This document shows, in pieces, positions 51,497 to 58,604 of a stretch of 58,604 nucleotides of DNA. The DNA is from Candidatus Dormiibacterota bacterium. Lineage in GTDB: Bacteria > Chloroflexota > Dormibacteria > Dormibacterales > Dormibacteraceae. The DNA is taken from positions 1 to 58,604 of the forward strand of contig CATPBK010000114.1 of NCBI GenBank assembly GCA_955652705.1, in the 5' to 3' direction. The stretch's first letter is position 1. Each line of letters opens with the position of its first letter. A program made the position numbers and the translations under genes. The notes under the pieces are model-generated. The model was given only the letters and a program-made list of their open reading frames with translations, made no database searches and was not told the DNA's origin.

Positions 51497-53089
51497 TTAG
51501 GTCCGGAAGACGTAGACGCCGGGGGCACGGAAAGCCGGCGTCCCCAGCGACGCCGGTGGCGCCTCTGAGGTATCCGCCGCCGACCAGACCACGTACTGGG
51601 CGCCCTGCTGCCGGGCGAACGCCGCGATGTCGCCCTGGCCGTGCAGCAAGGCGTCGACCTGCCGCGACTTGACGGTCCAGTTATAGGTCTCGCTGTACTG
51701 GCCCACGTACACGGTGTCCGACGTATAGGCGGGGATCATCAGCCCCAGCCTCGACGAGGAGACGACCACACCCGCCGGCTGGGTGTCGAGCCAGAGCAGC
51801 GCCTGGTAGTCGCCGGCCGGCACCGAGTACTGCGGGCTGGCCGCGACCAGGAGCGGGCCGAAGAGCAGGAAGGCGCTCCCGATGACGCTGAAGGCGGCGT
51901 AGCTGAAGGGGAGGAGCCGGCGGACACGGCCCTGGAGCCGGGGCAGGATCGTGCCGTAGAGACCCTGCGCGGCCATGACGACGAGCGGCAGGTAGACGCC
52001 GTCGAAGAAGCGCCGCCGGAGGTTGCCGGCCGGGTTGGGCAGCCAGAGGATCGCTGCCAAAAGCAGCAGCCAGGCGAGCAGGAACACGTCCCCCCGGGAG
52101 CGCCGGCGCAGCATGGTCGGGACCGCGAAGGCCGCCAGCACCAGCTGGGGCAGAAGCGCCATCCCGAGGCTGACCAGGTCCGGGGCCAGGTTGTTGCGCC
52201 ACTGCGAGCTCCAGCGAGTGACCTCCGGGTTGCCCAGGAACGCGAAGTACGAGTACGCGATGTACGGCGCCACCATGGCCAGTGCCAACCCGGCGGCGGC
52301 GTAGCCGCGCACGCTCACCCGCCTGTACACAAGCGCGACGCCCACGGCGGCGCCGACCAGGATCGGCATCTGGGGATGGATGGACGCCTCCCCGAGCCAG
52401 GCCAGCCCGGCCAGCAGGCCCAGCTTCAGGCTGCCGCGCTCGGCGGCTTTGAGCGTGAGGATGGCCGCCAGCGCCTGGAAGGCGGCGGCCCAGGCGAAAT
52501 GGGGCAGCGCCAGGACCGAATAAAAGGCGGAGAGCTCGGGCATGCGCCAGTCGAGCGTGTCCGTCTGGGCGCCGGCGATCACCGGCTTCCCGGCCAGCTG
52601 GAGCACCCACCCCAGTCCCAGTCCGAAAGCCAGGAAGACGATTGCAAACCGGCGGGCGCGGGGCTCCTCGATGAAATGCTCGATGAAGACCCAGCCGGCG
52701 TAGAGGAGCAGGAAGGCGCCTGCCACGCGGGCGAGGTGGAACATGCCGAGGAGCGGCAGGTGGAGGACCGCCGCCAGCTTGCCCAGCGCCAGCCAGTAGA
52801 TGAAGAAGTAGACCGGCGGGCTGGACTCTGTCGTGTAGCGGTTCGTCCACAGCCACTGGCCGTCCCAGCCCTCGCGCATCTTGGCCAGATACGTGTTGGC
52901 GTCGTCGCCGAGAAAGAAGAATCCCATGAAGGCACGGCCGGGCGGGCTGGCCAGGTGCGCGTAGGCATAGGGCAGGAGGGTCAGGATCGCGAGCACGGCC
53001 GCCAGGGCCATGGCCAGCGGCAGACCCGACCTGATCGTCGACCGGACGCCTACGCTGGTCCCGGCCTTCGCCTCACTGGCTACCGCCAC
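51497..53089 (-). CDS. GT-C-like membrane glycosyltransferase
   Basis: The 530-aa product has eleven or more membrane segments; the first external loop holds LGDDANTYLAKMREGWDGQW, with the paired Asp expected of GT-C enzymes, and the C-terminal part is an external domain (LWLDTQPAGVVVSSS ... ARQQGAQYVVWSA). It likely transfers sugar from polyprenyl phosphate. GTG at 53089 overlaps the end of the polyprenol-phosphate-sugar synthase gene by 10 bases, so donor synthesis and transfer are coupled. Confidence 0.75.
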   Translation of the reverse strand: MAVASEAKAGTSVGVRSTIRSGLPLAMALAAVLAILTLLPYAYAHLASPPGRAFMGFFFLGDDANTYLAKMREGWDGQWLWTNRYTTESSPPVYFFIYWLALGKLAAVLHLPLLGMFHLARVAGAFLLLYAGWVFIEHFIEEPRARRFAIVFLAFGLGLGWVLQLAGKPVIAGAQTDTLDWRMPELSAFYSVLALPHFAWAAAFQALAAILTLKAAERGSLKLGLLAGLAWLGEASIHPQMPILVGAAVGVALVYRRVSVRGYAAAGLALAMVAPYIAYSYFAFLGNPEVTRWSSQWRNNLAPDLVSLGMALLPQLVLAAFAVPTMLRRRSRGDVFLLAWLLLLAAILWLPNPAGNLRRRFFDGVYLPLVVMAAQGLYGTILPRLQGRVRRLLPFSYAAFSVIGSAFLLFGPLLVAASPQYSVPAGDYQALLWLDTQPAGVVVSSSRLGLMIPAYTSDTVYVGQYSETYNWTVKSRQVDALLHGQGDIAAFARQQGAQYVVWSAADTSEAPPASLGTPAFRAPGVYVFRT

Positions 53090-53799
53090 CCGAACCTCAT
53101 CCGGATCACGTTCCAGAGGGCCTTGCGGACCTCGCCCTCCGAGACCTTGGAGCGGCCGGCGACGCGGTCCTCGAAATGGATCGGGACCTCGATGACCCGG
53201 AAGCCCCGGCGCACCGCCAGATGGACCATCTCGATCTGGAACGAGTAGCCCTGGCTGATCAGCCGACTCAGGTCGATCGCCTCCAGGACCTCCCGGGTGT
53301 AAGCCCGGTAGCCCGAGGTGGAGTCGTGGACACTCAGCCCGAGCACGGCCCGGCAGTATACGTTCGCGCCTCTCGACAGGACCTGGCGCGCCGGCCCCCA
53401 ACCGGTGATGGAGCCGCCGGCTACGTAGCGCGAGCCGAGGCCGATGCCGCCGCCCTCGCGCGCGGCCGCGAGGATCGCCGGCAGGTGCGCGGGCAAATGC
53501 GAACCGTCGGCATCCATCTCGACGAGCGTGTCGTAGCCCCGTTCGAGTCCGATTCGAAAGCCGGCCACGTACGCGCTGCCGAGACCGAGCTTGGCTGGAC
53601 GGTGATGCACGCACACCCCCTCGTCAGCGACGGCCAGCTGGTCGGCCAGGCGCCCCGTCCCATCGGGCGAGCTGTCGTCGACAACGAGGACGTCACTGCC
53701 GGTGGCGCGGATGCCCTGTACGACGCGCGCCAGGTCGTCGATCTCGTTGTAAGTCGGCAGGACGACGAGGGAGCGACCCGGGCCCGTTCGGCCCCTCAC
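53080..53799 (-). CDS. Polyprenol-phosphate mannose synthase-like GT2
   Basis: The 239-aa product is a DPM1/Ppm1-type GT2: VVLPTYNEIDDLARVV, VVDDSSPDGTGRLAD, the metal-binding MDADGSHLP, GSRYVAGGSITGWG and the C-terminal FEDRVAGRSKVSEGEV. It makes a polyprenyl-phosphate sugar (probably mannose) from a GDP-sugar. No C-terminal membrane part. GTG overlaps the previous stop (GTGA). Confidence 0.9.
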   Translation of the reverse strand: MRGRTGPGRSLVVLPTYNEIDDLARVVQGIRATGSDVLVVDDSSPDGTGRLADQLAVADEGVCVHHRPAKLGLGSAYVAGFRIGLERGYDTLVEMDADGSHLPAHLPAILAAAREGGGIGLGSRYVAGGSITGWGPARQVLSRGANVYCRAVLGLSVHDSTSGYRAYTREVLEAIDLSRLISQGYSFQIEMVHLAVRRGFRVIEVPIHFEDRVAGRSKVSEGEVRKALWNVIRMRFGWR

Positions 53800-54506
53800 G
53801 GCATGAACCGGATCCGCACCAGATCGCGCACCATCTGGGCCGAATGCCGGAAGGGCAGGATCCTGGTCGGGGCCGAGTGTCGCCAGACCACCGGCACCTC
53901 CGCCACCCTGTAGCCGGCCCTGCGGGCGCGCAAGAGGGCCTCGACGTCGAACGCGAACCCGTCGGTCCGCAGCTTCGAGAAGACCTCTCGCGCGACCTTT
54001 CCTCTGTAGAGCTTGAATCCGCATTGCGTATCCCAGAGACCGGGCAGGGCGACGGCCTGCACCATGAGGTTGAACGTCTTTCCCATCAGGACCCGGTGAA
54101 TCGGCTGCTCCTTCTCCCGCGCGCCTCGCATCGCGCGGGAGCCGATGGCGATGTCCGCGCCGGCGTCGATCGCGGCCCGGAGCTTGGACATCTCCTCGAT
54201 CGGGCTCGAGAAGTCGGTGTCCGAGACCAGCACCAGCTCGCCCCTGGACGCCAGCACCCCTTCGGCCACCGCCCGGCCTTTGCCCTGGTTCGGCTTGAGC
54301 TCCAGGCCGCGGACGTGGCTGTTCGCCGCGGCGGCCTCCCGGACCAGGGCCGGCGTGGAGTCGGTGCTGCCGTCATCGACAACGATCACCTCGTAGGTGA
54401 AACCAGAGGCCTGCAGGTAGGGCGCGATGCGGGCCAGGCTCTGCCGCACCCGTGCCTCCTCATTGAAGGCTGGGATCACCACCGACAGCTGAGGCGCGGG
54501 TGCCAC
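53796..54506 (-). CDS. GT2 polyprenyl-phosphate glycosyltransferase, ALG5-like
   Basis: The 236-aa product reads SVVIPAFNEEARVRQSL, VIVVDDGSTDSTPALV, VSDTDFSSPIEEMSKL (Asp pair binding metal) and GLWDTQCGFKLYRG, typical of dolichyl-phosphate glucose synthase-like enzymes. It is the second donor-making GT2 in the cluster, 11 bases after wecG-like. GTG at 54506 is chosen because the fold opens there; a longer frame reads into the previous gene. Confidence 0.88.
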   Translation of the reverse strand: MAPAPQLSVVIPAFNEEARVRQSLARIAPYLQASGFTYEVIVVDDGSTDSTPALVREAAAANSHVRGLELKPNQGKGRAVAEGVLASRGELVLVSDTDFSSPIEEMSKLRAAIDAGADIAIGSRAMRGAREKEQPIHRVLMGKTFNLMVQAVALPGLWDTQCGFKLYRGKVAREVFSKLRTDGFAFDVEALLRARRAGYRVAEVPVVWRHSAPTRILPFRHSAQMVRDLVRIRFMP

Positions 54507-54517
54507 GGGCCGTGATG

Positions 54518-55246
54518 TTATCGGCCAGCCGCGAGCAAGACGCGGATGGCAAAGGCTGGCAGCACCGCCATACGGCGGGCTCGCCAAGGCTCACGACCCA
54601 GGCGGTAAAGCCATTCGACGCCCGCCCTTCGCATCCAGACGGGCGCCCTCGGGACCCGGCCCGAGACGAAGTCGAAAGCTCCGCCGACGCCCATTGCGAC
54701 CGGCGCCTCCGCTCGAAGCCGGTTGCGCTCGATCCAGAGCTCCTGTTTCGGGTGGCCGTAGGCGACCAGCAGGATCTGGGCTCGCGCCGCCCTGATCAGC
54801 GCCAAGCTCTCAGCGTCGCCTTCGGGGCCCGCGTCCCCGGCGTGACAGCCGGCCACCTGGAGTCGCGGGTGCGCGCGGCGCAGCGCGGCAGCGGCCGCTT
54901 CGGCCACGCCGGGGGCCGCACCTAAAAAGTAGACGCGATAGCCGCGCTCGGCCGCCAGGCCGCACAGCGGCTCCAGGAAATCGCTTCCTGGCACCCGCCC
55001 CGGCAGGGGCACGCCCAGCCGGTCGGCGGCCCAGGTCACTCCCCACCCGTCGGCCAGGCAGAGGTCCGCCGCCTCCAGGATGCGCGCGAACTCAGGGTCG
55101 CGGCGGGCCAGCATGATGAACTCCGGGTTCACCGTGGCGACCTGGTGGTGGCCGCCCGCCTCCACCAGCGCGCCGATCCGGGCCACGGCCTCGGCCGTGT
55201 CCACGGCGTCGACTCTCACCCCCAGCACTCGCACCGACGTGGCCAT
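54518..55246 (-). CDS. WecG/TagA/CpsF-family glycosyltransferase
   Basis: The 242-aa product (GT26) shows VNPEFIMLARRDPEF, LADGWGVTWAADRLG (Asp of the active site), YFLGAAPGVAEAAAAAL and VAYGHPKQELWIERNR ... GVGGAFDFVSG. It adds N-acetylmannosamine-type sugar to an undecaprenyl-linked acceptor in teichoic-acid or capsule pathways. It is 23 bases from the deacetylase stop on the same strand. Confidence 0.93.
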   Translation of the reverse strand: MATSVRVLGVRVDAVDTAEAVARIGALVEAGGHHQVATVNPEFIMLARRDPEFARILEAADLCLADGWGVTWAADRLGVPLPGRVPGSDFLEPLCGLAAERGYRVYFLGAAPGVAEAAAAALRRAHPRLQVAGCHAGDAGPEGDAESLALIRAARAQILLVAYGHPKQELWIERNRLRAEAPVAMGVGGAFDFVSGRVPRAPVWMRRAGVEWLYRLGREPWRARRMAVLPAFAIRVLLAAGR

Positions 55247-55269
55247 GCCGAGGAATTATCTCGGCGGCC

Positions 55270-56289
55270 TCAGCTCGGAGCCAGCGCCCCCACGTAGACG
55301 AGCGGCCAGGTGCGTGGCAGGCGGATCGGGACGATCGTCGGCGGCGCGACGCCATCCTCGTGGTCGCCAAGGTTCTTCGCGAAGAGGTCGAGGGGCTCGC
55401 CACCTTCGACCCGCACCCGATCCCAGGTGAAGCGGCCGTTCAAGTCGTGCGCGGCTCCATCGTGCGTCGTCGTGGCGCTCTGATAGCCGGCATCCCTGAC
55501 CGCCTGAACCACCCAGGGGTCGAAGCGGCCGGCCGGGTAGCAGAAGTCCTCGACGGGCCCGGCGGTCATGCCCTCCAAGACGCGCTTGCTCTCCGCCAGC
55601 TGCCAGACCACTTCGGCACGCGGCGTGCGAGCCAGATCGGCATGGGTGACGGTATGGGAGCCGATCTCGATCCCGGCGCGGGCGATCTCTCGCACCTGGT
55701 CGGCGTTCATATAGTTGGCGCGCGGGTCCTGCGCGAAGCCGCTCACGATGTATGCCACGGCCTTGAAGTGGTGCTGCTTCAGGATCGGCCAGGCCGTCGT
55801 GTAGAAGTCGAGGTAACCGTCGTCGAAGCTGAGGACGACCGGCCGGCCGGGCAGCGCTCGCTTGCCGTCGAGATAGGCGCGGAGGTCGGAGATGGTGACC
55901 GGGTTGAACCCGTTGTCGCGCAGCCAGTCCATCTGGGCGGTGAAGTCGCCAGGCGAGACGGACAGGTTATGGCCGAGCCGGTCGACCGCCGGGTCGGGCA
56001 ACGGCCGGATGTAGTGGTACATCAGGATCGGCACCTGGACAGAGGTCTTGCCGACCGGGACCACATTGGAGCTGGAGTCGGGCGGGTAGACGACCCAGCT
56101 GGAGGCGGGCGGCGCCTTGGGCGCGTGGGCGGCGTCCTGGACGCCGTAGGTGAGGGCGGGCATGGATGGGCGTGCGTAAACCGCCGTGATCGACGATCCT
56201 TGTGAAAGGGCCTGCGCGACCGCAGTGGCCGCTATCACGACCAGCGCGCCCGCGCCCGCCCGCCCGCGGCCGGGGCGCAAACCATTCAC
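55270..56289 (-). CDS. Polysaccharide deacetylase (NodB, CE4)
   Basis: From the GTG at 56289 (GGAAAG upstream) the 339-aa product has an N-terminal signal or anchor (LVVIAATAVAQAL), a Pro/Ser linker, and a NodB domain: LSFDDGYLDFY (catalytic and metal Asp), IGSHTVTHADL (metal His pair) and FCYPAGRFD. It would deacetylate N-acetyl sugars of peptidoglycan or surface glycan outside the cell. Confidence 0.92.
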   Translation of the reverse strand: MNGLRPGRGRAGAGALVVIAATAVAQALSQGSSITAVYARPSMPALTYGVQDAAHAPKAPPASSWVVYPPDSSSNVVPVGKTSVQVPILMYHYIRPLPDPAVDRLGHNLSVSPGDFTAQMDWLRDNGFNPVTISDLRAYLDGKRALPGRPVVLSFDDGYLDFYTTAWPILKQHHFKAVAYIVSGFAQDPRANYMNADQVREIARAGIEIGSHTVTHADLARTPRAEVVWQLAESKRVLEGMTAGPVEDFCYPAGRFDPWVVQAVRDAGYQSATTTHDGAAHDLNGRFTWDRVRVEGGEPLDLFAKNLGDHEDGVAPPTIVPIRLPRTWPLVYVGALAPS

Positions 56290-56320
56290 CTGCTTTCCTA
56301 CCTTAGACGCTTCAGCTGAA

Positions 56321-57451
56321 ATGAATCTAAAAATGGAGCCTGGTTTCGCGCCGTCGATCGCAGTCGATGCAAACCCGGCCACCCGGCGCCTCATCACGGG
56401 AACCGAGCTCTATGCCCGTGAGGTGGTCCGGCGCCTGCCGGCCGTCGCGCCCGATCTGAGCTGGACCTTCTACGCCTCGCGCCCAGCCCCGGGGCTGGGC
56501 GTCGACCTCACGGTGCTGCCCCTTCCCCGCCTCTGGTCGCAGGCCCGACTCCCGATCGAGCTCGCTCGCCGCCGCCCTGCCCTGCTGCTGGTGCTGGCCC
56601 ACGTGGTGCCGGCCTGGTGCCCGGTGCCGGCGGTGACCGTGTTTCACGACCTTGCCTTCGAGCGGTTCTCGCACGCCTACGGACCCCGCGAGCGCGCCTA
56701 CCTGCGCTGGACGACGCGATCAGCGGCCGCTCGCTGCCGGGCGCTGATCGCGGTCTCGGACGCCACCCGCCGGGACCTGGCCGACCTCTACGGGGTCGAC
56801 CCCGAGCGCGTTGCGGTGGTTCACCCGGGGGGCGGTGAGGTGCCGGTCGAGCGGGCCCGCCCGGATGAGGAGCGCCGGCTGGCCGGCCTCGACATCGACG
56901 CGCCGTTCGCGCTCTGCGTCGGCCGCATCGAGCCCCGCAAGAACCAGCTGGCGGCGCTGGCCGCGGTCGAGCGGGTACCCGGCCTGCTCCTGGTTTGCGC
57001 AGGGCGGATCGTCGACCCGGCCATGGGAGCGCGGCTGGCTGCCTCACCTCGCTGCCGGCTGGTCGGACATGTCGACGACCACGTCCGCGACCTCCTCTAC
57101 CGGCGGGCGGAGCTGCTCCTCTTCCCGAGCCTGTACGAGGGCTTCGGCTTCCCGGTGCTCGAGGCCATGCGGCACGGGCTGCCGAGCGTCTTGAGCCAGG
57201 CCGGCTCGCTGCCCGAGGTGGCCGGTGAGGCCGCCCTCTATGCGGACGATCCCGAGGGCATGGCTGCAGCGGTCGAGCGGCTGAGAGCGGAACCGAGCCT
57301 CCGGTCGCGGCTCGCCGCCGAGGGCCGCCGCCGGGCCCGCACCTTTACGTGGGATCGGACGGCAGCCGGGGTCGCGGAGGTGGTTCGGGCCGCTGTCGGG
57401 CTACCCCCTCCAGGACCCTCCAGGTCCGCTCCGCGGCCTTCGACCAGGTGA
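56321..57451 (+). CDS. GT4-family glycosyltransferase
   Basis: The 376-aa product has the GT-B layout: N-domain VDANPATRRLITGTELYAREVVRRL and FHDLAFERF, IAVSDATRRDLADLYGV, then the donor domain CVGRIEPRKNQLAALAA and the EX7E motif FPSLYEGFGFPVLEAMRHG. Start ATG at 56321 or 56333; no ribosome site at either. The last 107 bases overlap the 3' end of the convergent GT4 gene. Confidence 0.9.
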   Translation: MNLKMEPGFAPSIAVDANPATRRLITGTELYAREVVRRLPAVAPDLSWTFYASRPAPGLGVDLTVLPLPRLWSQARLPIELARRRPALLLVLAHVVPAWCPVPAVTVFHDLAFERFSHAYGPRERAYLRWTTRSAAARCRALIAVSDATRRDLADLYGVDPERVAVVHPGGGEVPVERARPDEERRLAGLDIDAPFALCVGRIEPRKNQLAALAAVERVPGLLLVCAGRIVDPAMGARLAASPRCRLVGHVDDHVRDLLYRRAELLLFPSLYEGFGFPVLEAMRHGLPSVLSQAGSLPEVAGEAALYADDPEGMAAAVERLRAEPSLRSRLAAEGRRRARTFTWDRTAAGVAEVVRAAVGLPPPGPSRSAPRPSTR

Positions 57452-58430
57452 ACTCGGCCGCGCGCAGGATCCCTCTGCGCCGCAGCTGCGAGGCCACCCC
57501 CGGGTCGTAGAGGACCGCCTCCAGCGCGCTGCGCCAGGCCTCCACATCGTCCGGCGAGGCCAGCAGGGCGGCGTCCCCGACGACCTCCGGCAGTGATGAC
57601 CGATCGGAGGAGACGACCGGCGTGCCGCACGCCATCGCCTCCAGCGGCGTCAGGCCGAAGCCCTCGTAGAAGGCAGGGTGGGCCAGGCAGGTGGCGAGGT
57701 TGTAGAGCGCGGGCAGGTCTTCCGGCGGGACCGACGGCAGATGGAGGATGGCCTCCCCCAGCTCCTCGACCTCTCGCTGCAGCTGCTCGTGACGCCAGCC
57801 CCAGGGCCCGGCCAGCACCAGCCGGGGCCGGTCGGCCATCGTGCGCCACGCCTCGACGAGAGTGGGCAGGTTCTTGCGCGGCGAGATGGTTCCCACGAAG
57901 AGGATGAAACGGTCGGGCAGCCCGTAGCGGTCCTTGACCTCCTGGAGCTCCTCGGGCGGCAGCGGCTGGAACGCGTCGCTGACGCCCTCGAGGACGACGT
58001 GCACCCGGTCAGGCCCGGCGTCGAAGAGCTCGGCCAGGTCACGGGCCGTTGAACGGGAGACCGCGATCAGGGCCGTGGCGCGGTCGATCGACCGCGGCAC
58101 GATGAGCCTGGTACTGAGCGGCTGGCCGGGTGGAAACCATTCCGGACGGCGGTAGATCGCCAGGTCGTGCACCGTCAGCACTGACGGACATCGGACATCG
58201 AGCAGCGGGAGCTGGCCCATCGGGCTGAAGTAGGCGTCGGGGTCCTGCCGCCGGATCCGGGCCGGCCAGCGCTGGTGGCGGCCGAGCAGGCGCGGGCCAG
58301 GGATTTCGCGGTAAGCGACGTTGGTGGCGGCGAGCGGCCGCTCGGCGCCTTCCGGCAGGTAGACGGTGAGGCGCGCCAACGGCCTGGCCGCGACCATCGC
58401 GCGCAGGATCTCGCGGGTGTAGGTGGCCAT
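57345..58430 (-). CDS. GT4-family glycosyltransferase
   Basis: The 361-aa product has LTVHDLAIYRRPEWF, IAVSRSTARDLAELF, FVGTISPRKNLPTLVEAW and the EX7E motif HPAFYEGFGLTPLEAMACG. The first standard start is ATG 58430, but the in-frame codons just upstream read ELHLAVDGGALSEPRAG, a normal GT4 first strand and glycine loop, without ATG, GTG or TTG back to the mreB stop. The real protein is therefore likely longer and may use a rare start codon. Confidence 0.88.
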   Translation of the reverse strand: MATYTREILRAMVAARPLARLTVYLPEGAERPLAATNVAYREIPGPRLLGRHQRWPARIRRQDPDAYFSPMGQLPLLDVRCPSVLTVHDLAIYRRPEWFPPGQPLSTRLIVPRSIDRATALIAVSRSTARDLAELFDAGPDRVHVVLEGVSDAFQPLPPEELQEVKDRYGLPDRFILFVGTISPRKNLPTLVEAWRTMADRPRLVLAGPWGWRHEQLQREVEELGEAILHLPSVPPEDLPALYNLATCLAHPAFYEGFGLTPLEAMACGTPVVSSDRSSLPEVVGDAALLASPDDVEAWRSALEAVLYDPGVASQLRRRGILRAAEFTWSKAAERTWRVLEGVARQRPEPPPRPRLPSDPT

Positions 58431-58498
58431 GCCGGCCCGGGGCTCGCTCAGGGCGCCGCCGTCGACGGCGAGGTGAAGCTCTTCGCTCTGCTGGCTGA

Positions 58499-58604
58499 CT
58501 ATCGGAGGTAAAGCTGGTTGCGCTTGAGCACCTCGAAGTGCTCGAGCGCCAGGCCGGTCCCGCGGGCGACGCAGGTCTGCGGGTCGTCGACCACGATCGC
58601 GGGC
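58499..58604 (-). CDS. mreB: MreB-like rod-shape protein, C-terminal fragment
   Basis: The last 34 codons before TAG (58499-58501) read VVDDPQTCVARGTGLALEHF and LKRNQLYLR; DPxTCVARGTG near the C-terminus is characteristic of MreB. The rest of the gene lies beyond the window edge. MreB is the actin-like filament that guides side-wall synthesis. Confidence 0.82.
   Translation of the reverse strand, partial: PAIVVDDPQTCVARGTGLALEHFEVLKRNQLYLR

Noticed and set aside
51641-53248. 535-codon open frame on the plus strand
   Set aside because: Antisense to the GT-C and GT2 genes, with Gln/Glu/Arg-rich composition and no motifs.

Overview
This is a compact chromosomal segment from a high-GC bacterium with a single-membrane type of envelope. 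Signs of that envelope are lipoproteins with a Cys lipobox, a Tad pilus locus without a secretin gene, an FtsEX/M23 hydrolase module, and polyprenyl-phosphate glycosyltransferases. Gene content, GC-rich coding, many GTG/TTG starts and apparently leaderless mRNAs fit Terrabacteria such as Candidatus Dormibacterota or Chloroflexota. That assignment is inference, because no rRNA or other taxonomic marker is present. Some tRNA genes encode CCA (Cys, Phe, Val) and others do not (Pro, Leu).

Layout. 1-1.3 kb: the end of an M20 peptidase gene, then a short ORF with its own promoter and tRNA-Pro. 2-9.4 kb (minus strand): a tightly packed run reading DUF4177-like, response regulator, murI, polyprenyl synthase, SUMT-like/HemD fusion, cyclophilin, tatA, tatC, rph, rdgB. 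9.5-18.9 kb: small units on both strands. These include an acyl-ACP-desaturase-like diiron protein, aldo/keto reductase, zincin, flavin reductase, a superinfection-immunity-like membrane protein, an SRPBCC protein, a lone proteasome-fold Ntn-hydrolase homologue with Ser at position 1, an E2-lipA-lipB lipoylation cluster, and tRNA-Leu and tRNA-Cys. 18.86-22.76 kb: a remnant genomic island between an intact tRNA-Phe and an exact 50-bp copy of its 3' part. It carries a lipoprotein gene, a broken YCF48/BNR-like gene and a PIN/RHH toxin-antitoxin pair, and has no recognisable integrase.

22.8-35.7 kb (mostly minus): RIO kinase with a terminator-containing leader, tRNA-Val, then ctp, M23 hydrolase, ftsX, ftsE, a GH3 lipoprotein, prfB (with a +1 programmed frameshift), secA, hpf, a stand-alone cpaF and comF. 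The order comF-hpf-secA-prfB-ftsE-ftsX-ctp recalls Firmicutes, with cpaF, GH3 and M23 genes interposed. 35.7-38.7 kb: DUF192, a small DUF2188-like protein, an alpha/beta hydrolase and a GT87-like membrane protein. Three GC-rich elements with inverted terminal arms occur in the window (12.24-12.44, 35.69-35.98, 36.34-36.53 kb), each touching a stop codon.

38.8-46.6 kb (minus): histidine kinase, Flp pilin, CpaB, CpaE, CpaF, TadB, TadC and DUF421. This is a Tad/Flp pilus operon with a consensus promoter before flp and an intrinsic terminator after it. 46.6-58.6 kb: envelope-glycan genes, namely an ICMT-like methyltransferase, GT-C-like membrane proteins, two GT2 enzymes (one a polyprenol-phosphate-mannose synthase type), WecG/TagA, a polysaccharide deacetylase, two GT4 enzymes and the C-terminal end of mreB. 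Within this block a lipoprotein and an RnfD/NqrB-like (UnbU-like) membrane protein are divergently encoded from one overlapping 9-base start-codon palindrome.

The strongest leads are the tRNA-Phe micro-island, the palindromic elements, the Ser-1 proteasome-like protein, the attenuator-like leader of the RIO kinase gene, the overlapping divergent starts at 49.80 kb and the widespread -10/leaderless gene starts.
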